Below, piece by piece: positions 33,298 to 45,200 of a stretch of 64,000 nucleotides of DNA. The position numbers were made by a program, and so were the translations under genes. Below the pieces are notes generated by a model. That model worked only from the letters and a program-made list of their open reading frames with translations, did no database searches and was not told the origin of the DNA. Source of the DNA: Takakia lepidozioides (Eukaryota; Streptophyta; Takakiopsida; Takakiales; Takakiaceae); NCBI GenBank assembly GCA_030704615.1, contig CM060731.1:28520001-28584000 (forward strand), in the 5' to 3' direction. Numbering within the stretch: the stretch's first letter is position 1; the number at the start of each line of letters is the position of its first letter.

Positions 33298-35996
33298 AAT
33301 TACAGGTTTCTTTTAATTCTGTGTAAATTTAATTCATTTAAGTGCAATGGACATGTTTCAGATCACCTTTTTAAATGCATCTGATTCAGTTCCCCAAGGT
33401 CAGTTACAAGAGCATTACTTGCTCATTGTTTAGAGGGTAGCCCTTGGCAAAATGGTGCACAACTAGAGAGAGCTTAGGATTAGAAGCTTGGACAGCCATG
33501 CCCGCAAACAGAGATGAAGTTGGATGAATTTTGAATACAATTAAGTTTAAATATCAGGTGACTGCTCAACTAAGCTGAAATGCAAGTCTGTGTCCGTGTA
33601 GTCTGCGACACAATGTCTCTTCAAAATAGAGCTATCTATCTTGAGTGATGATTCTTACCTCCAGGAGCAAAGAATGTGACAAGAAGGCCTCTGCTATAGC
33701 TCCCCTACTTGGATTACATCACTGGTGGATAGGAAACTGAAGTCCACACCAGAATTGAGCTGAGGAAGCCCATTGTAGTGAATCCTTCTGCATGTAAGTA
33801 AACAGAACCTCCTATGCTCATGCCGAAGGGCAACTAGATGGTATTCATGGACATTTCTTAGTTGCTTTCCCAGGTGTGGTTGTAGGCCCCTCAAATCAGG
33901 GCGAAGTAGGGCTCACCAGCTGTATACATTCCAGCAATCTCATGTTGGCTGTGAAAGACTAGTTCAAGGGAGGGAACTGACAACTGACACTACCACAACA
34001 CTCGTTTTTTGTGCTCGATGTCCACAATTACCGGATTTAGGCCTTTACGAGTCTTCAGGAGAATACTTTCAGGGCAAGAGACCATCATTTTGAACAATGG
34101 AGAGGGACAAGGTACATATTTTGAATGCGAAAGGACACATGCTCATGACAGGCACAAAACCTATTACCTACCCAGCATTCTGAGATAGTTGAACAGTGAG
34201 TGTCTGGACCTGAAGTTTAGAGGTGGGGCAGGTCCAATCTCAAACAGCTCCATATGTAGGCAATAGAAGTAAATCTGCACTTTATTTGGCAGTGACACTT
34301 TGGAAGTCCTAAGTAGCTCAGAAAGGGTTTTGCGAGTTAACCAGAGACAACTTTTAATCTGCTCAAGCATGACTGAAAGAAAGTAACCAAAAAAGTCTTC
34401 CAAATCCAGAGAGTATTAATGCAGATATTTCATAACAGTCACATCTATTGCCTTGTCATTGCCAATATACAAATCCATGATGTGAGTACTCATTCCCAGA
34501 CCACAAAATCATATCATGGTTGCCCTTTCATTACTGCTCCACACCATTCCATCCAACAAACAAAACTTCTATGAAACTCAAAGAGTGTTGTTGTCCCCTT
34601 TGGATAATTTCACCAACATCACAATAATGTGAGAGATGTAGAGAAGAGTTTGTCCCACGTTGTCTCAAAAGGACACTGACACTTAGCAGCCTAAAACTAT
34701 GTACAGGCAATATGACAAAACTCGGGTGGTCCGTAAGCCCTTAGGGCATGTAAGATTGTCTTGACACTGCCTTATCAACTTTGAATGTGTATTTTGGACT
34801 TGGTTTACCTGGGTGGGAACTGGTCACAATTACCTACTGAAATGGAACTCTGTAGATTGATCAAGGTGAAAAAAAATGAAGAAAATGACTGAAGAGAAAC
34901 TACAATTTGTCTCTTACCTGCGAATTATACTGTGGAAGCATTGGTTGCTAGTGACTCTCCTACCGCTAGTTTTGTGGTACACAATGCAAAAACTTGAATC
35001 CAAATTGCAGGCCTATTGGTGCAGAAACTCAAACAGCGGACTGGCGGCTCTCACTCCCATGCCGAATTGTGGGGAATGTGAACTCTTCTTGCACAGTGGT
35101 GGGAAAAGTGAAATCCACGGTTTCCTGAAAAGTGTCCTCAAGTGCCTGCAGACAGGATACTTGATCCTGTCAGACACACATAAAAACTGCAATGCAAGCC
35201 CCTGCTCCTACTATAGCTGACCCGGAAGCATAAACCTACTCACTCTCCAGCCTCTCCTCTCTCCCTATACCAGTTCACCATGAAAGTCTACCGAGGTCAA
35301 GATTCTGAAATCAAATAGGTTCAACACGGTTTTAGGATCTCATCCTAGTGTGTTCTGTAAGCCGTGTACTGGTTGTTTTAAGGATCAAGACTCATTAAGG
35401 GACAGGTCCATGAAGACCTAGTAAGACAACAAAACAGCCTAATTGAGAAATGGGAAGAGTGGCTGGACCTTGGGAGGCACAGAGGGAGCGAGAGAGCAAA
35501 TTGGCCTGCGGTTGCGTGCCAACAGTCCTCTAGACACAGGCGACACCATGGCATCTGTTGGGCTCTTGTACCTGTACACACCCACCCACATTAAGAAAAC
35601 GCACTTGACATGCCCAAATGAACGCACATTATTGAAGATTAGAATCATGGGACTGTGTGAGACCATACTTTTTCTTTACATCAAGTTTCGACTAGCCTTA
35701 TATCCTTTGAGCAGGTATACATGTACTCTTTCTTCTTTGTCATTGGTGTGTCTTTGAGCTACCTCCTCTCTTGAAATTCGAGTCAAAGTAAATACTGTTG
35801 AGTTCTAACAAAGTGTCATTCTTAGATGGACATGCTTGAAACTCTCGAACTGCGAGGCGCCTACATTCAGATAAATTGGTAGATGCAACAGAGAGCGAGG
35901 GAGAGGGGAGAGGAAAAGAGAGACGACGGGTTAAACTGAACGACAAGGCAGACAGACTAATAAGAATCTACGTAATCAGCAACGGAGGAGAATCAA
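33298..35996. other. Intergenic, no gene recognised
   Basis: Downstream of the UNC93-like gene. Frames up to 114 codons (34876-35220, +) lack recognisable motifs and splice partners. 35900-35930 is purine-rich (GAGCGAGGGAGAGGGGAGAG). Confidence 0.4.
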
Positions 35997-36242
35997 TCAG
36001 GGACAAAAGTAAGCCGTCAGGCAGGAACGGTACCTCTCTGGGTAGCCAAAAAGTGTCTTCGGAGGTACTTTGACAGGGGTTGGAGGTGGTCGCTTCCCTT
36101 CTTCTTTGTTTCTCTCCGCCAGGACAACAACCGGAGCCTGCATCATTTTCGCCTCGCCAATGTTTTGCTCTTTCACAGCAGGAAGGTGGGTCAAATCCTT
36201 AGAAACACCTGCAAAATTCTCTATGCCTGCCTTGTTCTCCAT
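35997..36242 (-). CDS. Possible first exon of an unrecognised gene
   Basis: From an ATG at 36242 (minus strand) the frame reads MENKAGIENFAGVSK, continues through MMQAPVVVLAERNKEEG and KRPPPTPVK, and meets possible donors at GTACCT (near 36068) or GTACCG (near 36032). Composition is protein-like and charged. Downstream exons could not be identified and there is no motif I know, so the assignment is weak. Confidence 0.25.
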   Translation of the reverse strand: MENKAGIENFAGVSKDLTHLPAVKEQNIGEAKMMQAPVVVLAERNKEEGKRPPPTPVKVPPKTLFGYPERYRSCLTAYFCP

Positions 36243-36399
36243 ATGTGTGTACTCGAAAGAGTATCTGTCCCTACACTTCAAATGAGAGCTTCCTAAAAAA
36301 AATCCTTTACGATTTGGGAGGGACCTGCTTCATCAAGTTTGATCTCTTCCGCAGATCCACCAACACACAACCTGTCCCCCTCCCTCCGCGTCCAGGCAA

Positions 36400-37155
36400 A
36401 AAGCAACTTCTCCGGACTTCAAAATAGATGGGAGGAAAATGCAATATCAGTCCATCCGCAGGTCCAACACAGCGCTGTCACTCTCTTCCCACTCCCAGCA
36501 CGCAACTTCTCCAGAATTCCAAAATAGAAGGGATGAAGATCAATGTCAAGTGACAAGATATTTAACCTGTTTACTCTCTTCACTTCCAGCCACACACCTT
36601 CTCCAGACTGCACAATAGGTGCGAGGAAGATGCAATATCACTCCATACACCTCCAATTATCACTTCGTATACCAAATGAGACGAATTAATTCTCCAGACT
36701 GCAAATGCGATCCTCCACAGCCTCCACAATAGATGTGAGAAGATGCAATATTACACAGAACACACCTCTAGTCAACAACTCGTCGTACGCCTCAATGTGA
36801 GACGATAGAAGCAAGAAGATGATTATCCGGACCTAAATCTGATGCTCAGAAGTCAGAATGCACGCCGCAGTCAGAGAAAGACAGTGCAGATCGGATGCAG
36901 CTCAATATCACTTAATATACCAAATGAGAGGAAATTAATTCTCCAGACTGCAAATGCGATCCTCCACAGCCTCCACAATAGATGTGAGAAGATGCAATAT
37001 TACACAAAACACACCTCTAGTCAACTCTTTTACGCCTCAATGAGAGACGATAGAAGCAAGAAGTTGATTATTCAGAACTTAAATCTGATGCTCAGACGTC
37101 AGAATGCAGGCCGCAGTCAGAGAAAGAACAGTGCAGATCGGATGCAGCTCAACAT
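36400..37155. repeat. Nested tandem duplication (units ~95 and ~248 bases)
   Basis: A short unit based on CTTCTCCAGACTGCA, AATAGATGNGAGGAAG and ATGCAATATCAC appears at about 36408, 36505 and 36598. Then a ~248-base block beginning CACTTCGTATACCAAATGAG at 36661 is repeated from 36909 to about 37155 with few changes (ends GCAGATCGGATGCAGCTCAA). Confidence 0.75.
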
Positions 37156-38257
37156 CGATGCAGGGGAGAGATAGATGTAAGAGAGGAGCAGAATCCTGGA
37201 AGAGAGCAAGTGAACGTTGCCGCTTCAACGGCACCTCGACGTGTACCCTTCCCTATGGCCGCGCCCGCCACTCACTTTTATCCCATAGCGGATGAATGTC
37301 GTCAGCTTCGACACAATCCCGCCATCTGTGCTTGTCCTGGCTTCATCCACATCATCCCTACATCATGACAGCGTTCATCTGAAATGGATGAACGTCAGCG
37401 GTCCAAGTGACGCAGCCGCTACTGACTGGACTCGCGACGGAAGTCTCGTGGAAAGGATGGATGATATAAAAAATGGCAGATGTGTTATCGGCACGTGGCA
37501 CGAAAGCTTGGAAGACTGGTTCCTCGCTCCCTGGCTGCCGAGTGAAGGACGGCGGTGTGCTGCCGCCAGATCGTGCTTGCCAAGCAACGACTCACTCTCG
37601 GCTGCTTGGATTGCTGAAAGACCTGCCTTTGAAGGTGTAGCTTTCTGTTCGAGCATTGACTGGTTACGTGCTTGGACGGAGAATATTATTTTGGGGGTGC
37701 CGGTAGATCATGCCAGACTGTTTGAGGTCGAGTAGAAGGAGATGCAAGATTCTGACTTGTTCGTGAGCTTTCATCACATTTTACAAAGGCATTGAAGATT
37801 ATCTAGCTCGCCGTAGTTAGGCTGGATCACCAGTCCTCTAAAATTACTCGGAGGCTTTTAGAGCTCGTGGTCGCTGATGGGTACTTCTAACCCACCCCGC
37901 TTGGTGAGAAGGTGGTCTTGAGGAATACTGATCGTCAGAGATGTTGAGCCAGTGCTCCTCCTCGATTGAGGGATGAGGGTTGTGTGCTGGAACTTAAATC
38001 CACCATGCTTAATAATGAGATCTAAGACATGAGACCTTTGCAAGGATTTCCATGGATAACAACACGGGTCTTCGAGAACTGAGACCATTTGTTGCCGCAG
38101 CCGCCATTTCCCTCGAGATGAAGTCTACAGTGATTGAATCCTTTTAGTGCACGCAATTGTTTGGCCTGAATGAACAATTTGCCATCTACATGTCGATGTT
38201 TCCAATCCATGCAAAAAGAATGGACTAAAGAACTCATGTGATAAAGAGAAATGTGCA
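37156..38257. other. Intergenic, no gene recognised
   Basis: A 147-codon plus-strand frame (37292-37735, ATG start) has no recognisable motif and no known family; it may be chance or a short unknown protein. The rest lacks features. Confidence 0.35.
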
Positions 38258-39556
38258 TCAAGTAGCTTGAGCTTCTTGGGATTTGCTCTGTGCTCCCGAA
38301 GACTTCTTCTTGAGCTTGGGCCGCCATTTTGGGGAAGTGACATAGGATGCCTGCAGGGATACCATTTTGCGTAGAACGGCCAGTAGTCTTTCCTCAATGA
38401 CACGACCCTCCACTTCTAAAACTGAGAGTGCACGGGCGACGGCCTCCATGGTGCTCACACAACCATCAAAGGGCTCCTTTCTGAGGATCGAATCTGCGTC
38501 TCCCATGCCATCTCCCTCCTTGTGCATGTCGTAAGACAGACACACTTGTGTAACAAAATTACCGAGGAGAGGCAGGCTGGCAGTCACCATCTCCTTCGCA
38601 TGCTCCCAAGTCCCATCCATGACCAGTAAGGTGATTTGTGCCGTATCTACCGCATACTCGTGTCTCTCCTCCAGAGGGCCTTCAATCATGGATCCGGAAC
38701 TTCGACTCATTTTAAGATGTTCACAGTGAACACAGCTTGACTCGTTGTATCCACCACCATTTGATGCTAAAGCCGATGTCAGCTTGTAGCATAACTCCCC
38801 AACCCCTTCTAGTCCGCAGTTTCGATCATGACCTAAAATACCACGGACACCGCTGCTGACATGCTTTCTCAACGACCCATTGACCGATGCATATTTGCTG
38901 CCACCAGTAACTACAGAGTTCCTGTCCTCTCTGTAACGCTCAACATAACAGTTGCCATTGTGGCTGCTCTCTGCAAAGCATCCAACTTTGTCTGGTTCAA
39001 CCTGGCTACCCATCGTATGTTCTTCACCTTGCAGAAAACGTTGGCACCCATCATGGAAGGTCGAAGTTTCCAGGCTCGTACCTGTACACACCTGGTGAAG
39101 TGACTTCGACGATGCATAACTGCATTCTCCATCAAGTTTTGTAGATCTGTCACAAAAACCGTCTGACTGCATGGAGCATAACCACTTCCCGATGTCTACA
39201 GCATCAGGCCCAGGAAACAGAAGCAGAGCTGCTTTATGTTTCTGCCGTGATCCTGCATCCGCACACACTTTGCCCCAATCCCCACGAAAAACATCCTGGA
39301 TAGCCGACACTCTCGAATGTGACTTGACCAGAGAAGCTATGATAGGAGAAGAACCAGGGTGCAAACGACGACCGACAATAACATGGCATCGATCTACGCA
39401 ACGGGCAAGAATAGGCACAGTAGCTAATTTCTGGCGTGTTTCATGTGGATGTTGCAAGATTATAATTTGCGTGTTGATGTGCAAGGGTGGTGAAGGAAGC
39501 ACATCGCAGAGGCAGACGGAGAGAGGCCGACTGCAGCCGGGGCACAGAGGTCTCAT
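38258..39556 (-). CDS. DTW-domain tRNA-uridine aminocarboxypropyltransferase, single exon
   Basis: 432 residues from ATG at 39556 (an upstream GTG frame is not a credible start). N-terminal Cys cluster C5-x2-C8-x6-C15-x-C17, LQHPHE (about residues 34-39), GRRLHPG, ALLLFPGPDA, then the family motif DGTW (about residue 314) and the conserved block LRKEPFDGCVSTMEAVARAL. The family transfers the 3-amino-3-carboxypropyl group from S-adenosylmethionine to uridine in tRNA (acp3U). Oddity: about 180 residues separate FPGPDA from DGTW, filled with a Ser/Gly/Cys/His-rich stretch, longer than I expect for the family. No intron signals interrupt it. A basic tail (KWRPKLKKKS) ends the protein. Catalytic motifs are intact, so activity is likely. 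Confidence 0.9.
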   Translation of the reverse strand: MRPLCPGCSRPLSVCLCDVLPSPPLHINTQIIILQHPHETRQKLATVPILARCVDRCHVIVGRRLHPGSSPIIASLVKSHSRVSAIQDVFRGDWGKVCADAGSRQKHKAALLLFPGPDAVDIGKWLCSMQSDGFCDRSTKLDGECSYASSKSLHQVCTGTSLETSTFHDGCQRFLQGEEHTMGSQVEPDKVGCFAESSHNGNCYVERYREDRNSVVTGGSKYASVNGSLRKHVSSGVRGILGHDRNCGLEGVGELCYKLTSALASNGGGYNESSCVHCEHLKMSRSSGSMIEGPLEERHEYAVDTAQITLLVMDGTWEHAKEMVTASLPLLGNFVTQVCLSYDMHKEGDGMGDADSILRKEPFDGCVSTMEAVARALSVLEVEGRVIEERLLAVLRKMVSLQASYVTSPKWRPKLKKKSSGAQSKSQEAQAT

Positions 39557-40089
39557 TGGAAACACAGTGTTTTCGCCTTTCGCTGCACTGATATGGCCAC
39601 CTTTCAGAAGCCAGTTTGCTCATTTTCCTCCTCCGAACCGGGGGTTTGTTTTAGGCCTACAATGCATTAGCGCCCATCGCATCGAGCTTCCATTGCTACA
39701 GTAAATTCTTGCTCATTCTCACGGCAACCACCCATCACCGCTAATCTTATGCAACCAGGTGCCCCACATGTGTGAGGCGACCTGCTCTAACGCCCAAAGA
39801 CCAGCGAGTGTAGGGATCTAATTACGAAGTCCTTTCGCCTCATCGCGCTCTCTACAGATTGGGCAGGTGGGGAGGTCATTTTTGTCGGTGGACCTTAGAT
39901 TTCTCTGGTTACTTTGTACAGGGCCAGTCCCCATAACAAGTCCACCATACTCTGAAGATCAGAAGCATCTTACCAATGCCAATCTCTGCAAGAAAGTTTA
40001 ATGATGTCAACACTGACCTTCTCAGTAAATTTTCTGCCTAAGAAATGGTGTTTTGCTTGCTAAACGTGCAGCTCCCTTCCGAAGATTGA

Positions 40090-40800
40090 GCAACGCAGCC
40101 AACCAAACTGTGCTTATTGCGCACGGTTGTGGGGTCTGGTAATAAAGAGCTTGGCGGTGGAGGCCTCCCAAACCTTCACGATGCTCCATGTAGAGGACCA
40201 AAAAGCTATCAAAGAATGTGGAATATGGAAGACATTCTCAACAGCCTTCAAGGAGTGGCGTTTTTTGGCTATTCTCCACATTCTGGTTCCAACAACTAGT
40301 GTACCACAATTCCAGCAAGGTTCCATGGAGGGATAATGAGTTAGCAAGAATTGTGGAGAAGTTGACACCATTCAACCATAGGGGATGGAGAACAATTGTT
40401 CTGGCATTTTACGCCCACCTACCTGACTTGTAAGTGGAGGCACGGAGTGCAAGTCTTAATCCATGGGATTATACAGCCAGCACGTAAGCAACTCAAACGT
40501 TTTACAACGCCCATTTGATGCTGATGATCTAGATATATTGCTTTCTTGACAGGCCCAATGTCCAGCTTCCATTTAGACAGCTGAGTTATAGCCGAAAATG
40601 GTGTGCCAGGTTCGCTTGGAGAAGGGCATGCATCTGGTCAGGCCATATGAAATTGAGGAACCACACAAAGAGGATGCTTTGGGAGGTATCTAAAGTCCCA
40701 AAACAAGTCAGAGATTGCTTGGCAGGATGCAGACGCCTCAATGCAAGCAGAGAACTCTTCAAGAATGAGGAAATCCCCAGACAGTCACCAGAGCATTGGT
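40090..40800 (+). mobile_element. LINE C-terminal fragment (second family)
   Basis: Plus-strand frames with shifts: a Trp-rich segment (40127-40336, 40218-40433) followed by WCARFAW and WSGHMKLRNHTKRMLWEV (about 40590-40690). The pattern resembles the region before the zf-RVT finger in plant LINEs. No finger or RT is visible. Heavily decayed; identification is tentative. Confidence 0.35.
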
Positions 40801-42220
40801 AGGAAAAGCAGGTTTGTGGTCTGCTACTTCTAATTGCACAACACAAGAACATGAGAGAATTGGTGTGGTACTTATAACAAGTACAACTGCAATAGGTCAA
40901 AGCTTTTTAAGCTCATGTATGGCTGTTGGATGCTTGAAATAGGAAAACATTCAGGGGCTCTAAATTGGCAGAATCTATGATAGCTGAGTCCTATTCACAG
41001 GTCTTTGTGGCAGTTGGTGATTAAGGGCAGAATATGCACCACAACCAGATTATTCAGCATTCCCAAATGAAAAATCACAGATTTGGAGGTATATTGAAGT
41101 TTGACATTTGTCCTTCATGAGCTATCAAGTAGTCATTTCCTGACTTATGCTCAGTTACAGTAATGGTGTCAGAAAGTTTTAAGATCACTGGTTTCATGTT
41201 CTTGTAACCATGATGATCATCTATCAATTGAGTTTTTTGGCCAAGTTATCTCCGTTACTGAAGTTGCTCAAGGATCTTTGCAGCCTGAGAGCACTGCAAG
41301 AGCTTTCCTTTTGGGTTGCCTCAGTCTCACTTTATGCCAAAGGATTGAGGAGTAAAGAATCTATGTGCATACTGGACCTTGCTCTTGGCAACCTGAGCTC
41401 GGCTCAGAGAGTTCTTCCAAGTTCTTCCAAACAGCTGTTACCGTCTCATGGAGCTACCAGAGAGCTTCAGGAAAATGAATGATGTGGAGTTTCTGGATCT
41501 TGGAGAATGGCCCTTGATAGATGGTTGAGGATATGCAACAAAAGAGCTGCCTTGTCCTAGAAGTACTTGTCGTTCCAAAAGACAGTGAGGAGATAAGGAC
41601 AATGACAGGTCTCCTGTGGATCTTAGTCTGGGTAAGATGTACTGCATACTGCAAATTATTCAATCTTGCAATGGCTGCTATCAGCATCATTAGAAGCAAC
41701 TAAGGTCATGAGCAGGACCCTGGCCAGAGTGTGATTGTTAAGAACAAATGTTAAGCTCCACATGTTTTGGATTCTTAAATCATCAAAGGGAATTGGACTT
41801 GTTGACTCCAAAACCATCCAGTTTCTGGCCAAAATTATGTGTATTCCACACTTAGCAAGAGACTACTGGATTGCATATGTGCCTCTCTCAGTGCTTTAAT
41901 CTTGAGACTAGTGAAAAAATCTTTCGACCACTCCATTAGCACTGCGCAGCTCCACATACCAAGTTGAGACATTACTGAAGCATGCTTGCTCCAAACCTAG
42001 TTCAGCATTTTACTCAAGTGATCCGATCACATCATATAAGTACCCTGCACCACTCACAGACCTATTATCACTGGTGGTTTAATGGTAGTTTAAGAAAATA
42101 CATAGGATTGTTAATTATGATTAACAAGTTACTAATTCCTTGTGGAATCTGACAGCGAGGTTGTCAAGTCTCTCTAAGTCCTCGCTCCTAGTCTTCGCTC
42201 AGACTGTGAGAGGGGGAACT
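40801..42220. other. Intergenic, no gene recognised
   Basis: Upstream of the penta-EF-hand gene. Short frames only; no recognisable motif, satellite or RNA gene. Confidence 0.35.
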
Positions 42221-45200
42221 ATGGGGGAGCACCAGCATCTCCGCATGTGGTTTGAGTCTGTGGACGAGGACAACTCGGGATCTGTCAACGCCTTGGAGCT
42301 TCAGGTCTGTGCCAACTTCCTCATACGCAACCTTTCGGATTTCAAAGAGTGGATGAACTGGCTTCGAACCGTGCCTGGATCTCATCGCTTGACGGGGAAT
42401 TTAGTTTCACGTTTAGCTCGACCTGGAATTGGTCTGTCTGATCAAGGCAGTAAAAGATGGTTTGAGATCCACCACAGTGGTGACCGTGGCATGTGCCGGT
42501 GGGTCAGGAGTGCTGTGCACACAACCATTCTTGACCGTTAGGGCTGTCTGTGAAGCAGCAGGGTTGCAGTAGAAACGAGAAATGAGTCAGCTCACAGCCT
42601 AGCTTGGATGATAGGATCTCTCAGGTAGTGGGTTCTAGAACACAATCATGAGGTTTCCGGGCTAAGGCTGGGAAATCAAAGGCCCACATCGGCTCTGGTG
42701 AAACTTGTGTAGTGGGCTGAAGCAGTAGGGCTCCTATTTTAAGTACTTTGCGGGCCTGTTACATAATCCTGATAGCTGTACTGAGGGGTGTCCCTTTTCT
42801 GGAGCCCTCTCTCCACCACACAGAGTACATGCAACGATTTCCATCATGTGAACACATGAGCAACAGACATCTGTGCTTCCTGATAACCTGATGAGCTGTG
42901 CTGGTTCCTTGAAATTTCAACTACTACGATACTTTAAAATTTCTCCAAAAAAATTCTCCATCTTTCTTGTCTCCCTTTCTGGTTGACATGATCAGAGCAT
43001 GCCCTTGCAGCACCTTTGAGCATTGACAGGAAACCTGCACCACAGTAAGCCGCATTAAGGTCTAATCCTTTGATAAGGATACCATGAGACATGAGAAATG
43101 GTTTTACTTCTCCACTTAGAGGGGCTTGTTAACTCTTGGGTCGTTCATAAAGCTTTACAGAGAGTCCATCTCTTGTTTATTATCTGATCTGTGTCCCAAT
43201 GAGGGGTAGCACTAAAATTGGGGGGTCCCCTAGATGGATTTCAAATTCTGTCTGTTGCACCAGCACCTCGTGATAAGGTGGATCATGCTGGACTGGATAA
43301 GAACAGGGCAAGAACGTTTGACAAGTGAGGTATAGGGAAGCTGATGATGGAAGAAGGGGCATGGGGCTGGATATACAGCAGGCACTCGCCGTGGGGAATC
43401 TGAAGTTTCCAACAAGCATAGTAGCACAAATGATCAGGTTGAATTCATCTCCCTCTAGTTCCTTGCAGTAAGTGGAGTATAGTGTAGGACGAAAGAGCTC
43501 GTATGCAGATATGCAAAGTTTGATCTGCTTTGCGGTCTCTTTGGCAGTAAATAGAAGTAAAATGTCCATGTTAGCTCTTAACTGAGCACTCAACTCCATG
43601 CTACTGCAGAAGGTAGTACAGATTGTGCAGTTTATTTCCGTGACTTTCCACCATGATATATGTGCTGTACTAAATTACGTTGAGGTGTCAGCAGTTGAAG
43701 GCAGGAAAGAACATTCCACGTGGAAAATCAATCTAGAATATTGGACCGGATTCCTTTTTGTAGTGGGAAGGGTTGTATGAAGTATTTGCACTGTAAGACC
43801 ATTGAAGTGATAATGTCTGTCATTTATGTAAGCCTTGCTTCTTTAGAAGTCATGAAATGAACATTGCTTATTCCAACACCTTAATGAACGGGTGATGTGG
43901 TGGGTATGACAGAATGTACGACACAGATCAGAATGGGGTCATGTCATTTGAAGGTATGATTCTCCCTGCCTGCCTCTTGGCCTCCCACTTACTTTCTCCG
44001 GTGGACAGCCTGTGTGGTCTCGTCTCTTCTGTGGTAGGTATGACTCGGACCGTAGTGCTTACTACACAAACTGCCACAAAGAACAAAAAACCCATTGACC
44101 CAGTTTTCATGCGAAGAATGACTGATTGCTATAATTTGAGGGAAGATGCTGGATTGGGAAAAATGGAGAGTTTTTCAGATGAAAAGCAAGCCTGCAAATA
44201 GTAACATTGTCTATCTAAAAACATGAGTTCAAATGCCAATTATCTGTGTAAACAATTCAGCATCATCCAGGGCCACATTATCTGGTGTTTGCACTCTTGT
44301 GTTGGGTAGTTCCACTGCTGAATATGGGAATGTGCACTGTACTCCATGGTAACCCTGCCTTGCAGCAGGCTGATCCAAACTTGTGGGCATTTGATTGCAG
44401 AATTCGTCAGTCTACACAAGTTTCTCAATTCGGTGTGTGCAGGCTCCCAGTACTTTTGCAATTCATTTGTTTGTTTGATCTTCATATGATTGGATTAAGA
44501 CCTGATATTGCCGGATATGGACAGTAGTCATCCAGCAGAAGTGGGTGCTTTGATGGTACTTGGTGTCACACTATCGTGTGGAAGTGCAAACTTTGGTTTT
44601 TCTTCAGATAGCATAGTGGGCCACAGAGCATGGTCGTGGGTTCCAATTCACATGGTTATTACATATTGTGGTCTCCACAAACGGGAAGCTTGGTGGCAAA
44701 TTGGGTAACTAGGGGGTTCTGGGTTTGTAGGGAAAGAGGTAGGGCAATACAGTCTTTCGTCACTCTTAGTGGTGATTCAAAAAGTCCCCACATTTGAAGA
44801 CAGGGAAGGAGGCACTATCACTGTTAGCTCCAGCAGGGTTCTTCCTTTCCTACACTCTTAGTCTTTCACTAACTAACCATGTGAAATGTACTAGCATTTT
44901 CTTTGTAGTTTCAGCCAGGTTACAGGGCAGAACCCTCCCTGTGGCTTAGCTGTCATTCTTGAGGTAGGGTTCTGCTCTATGCAACCTGGTGACACATACA
45001 GGGCTCGCTGCGGTTACTAGGGGTAATCAGCTCAATCCTGCGGGTTACAGTACACAAAGTGGTTCTTTATTTTCGATATACTGTTCCAGTGAGAGTCTCA
45101 AGTGCATGGAAGTACACCTGTAAAGTACCTCAAAAGGGCTCTTCTTTCCTAATAGCACGAGTGTTTGCGATGTCCAATATTCTGATTCCATGTGTTTGAA

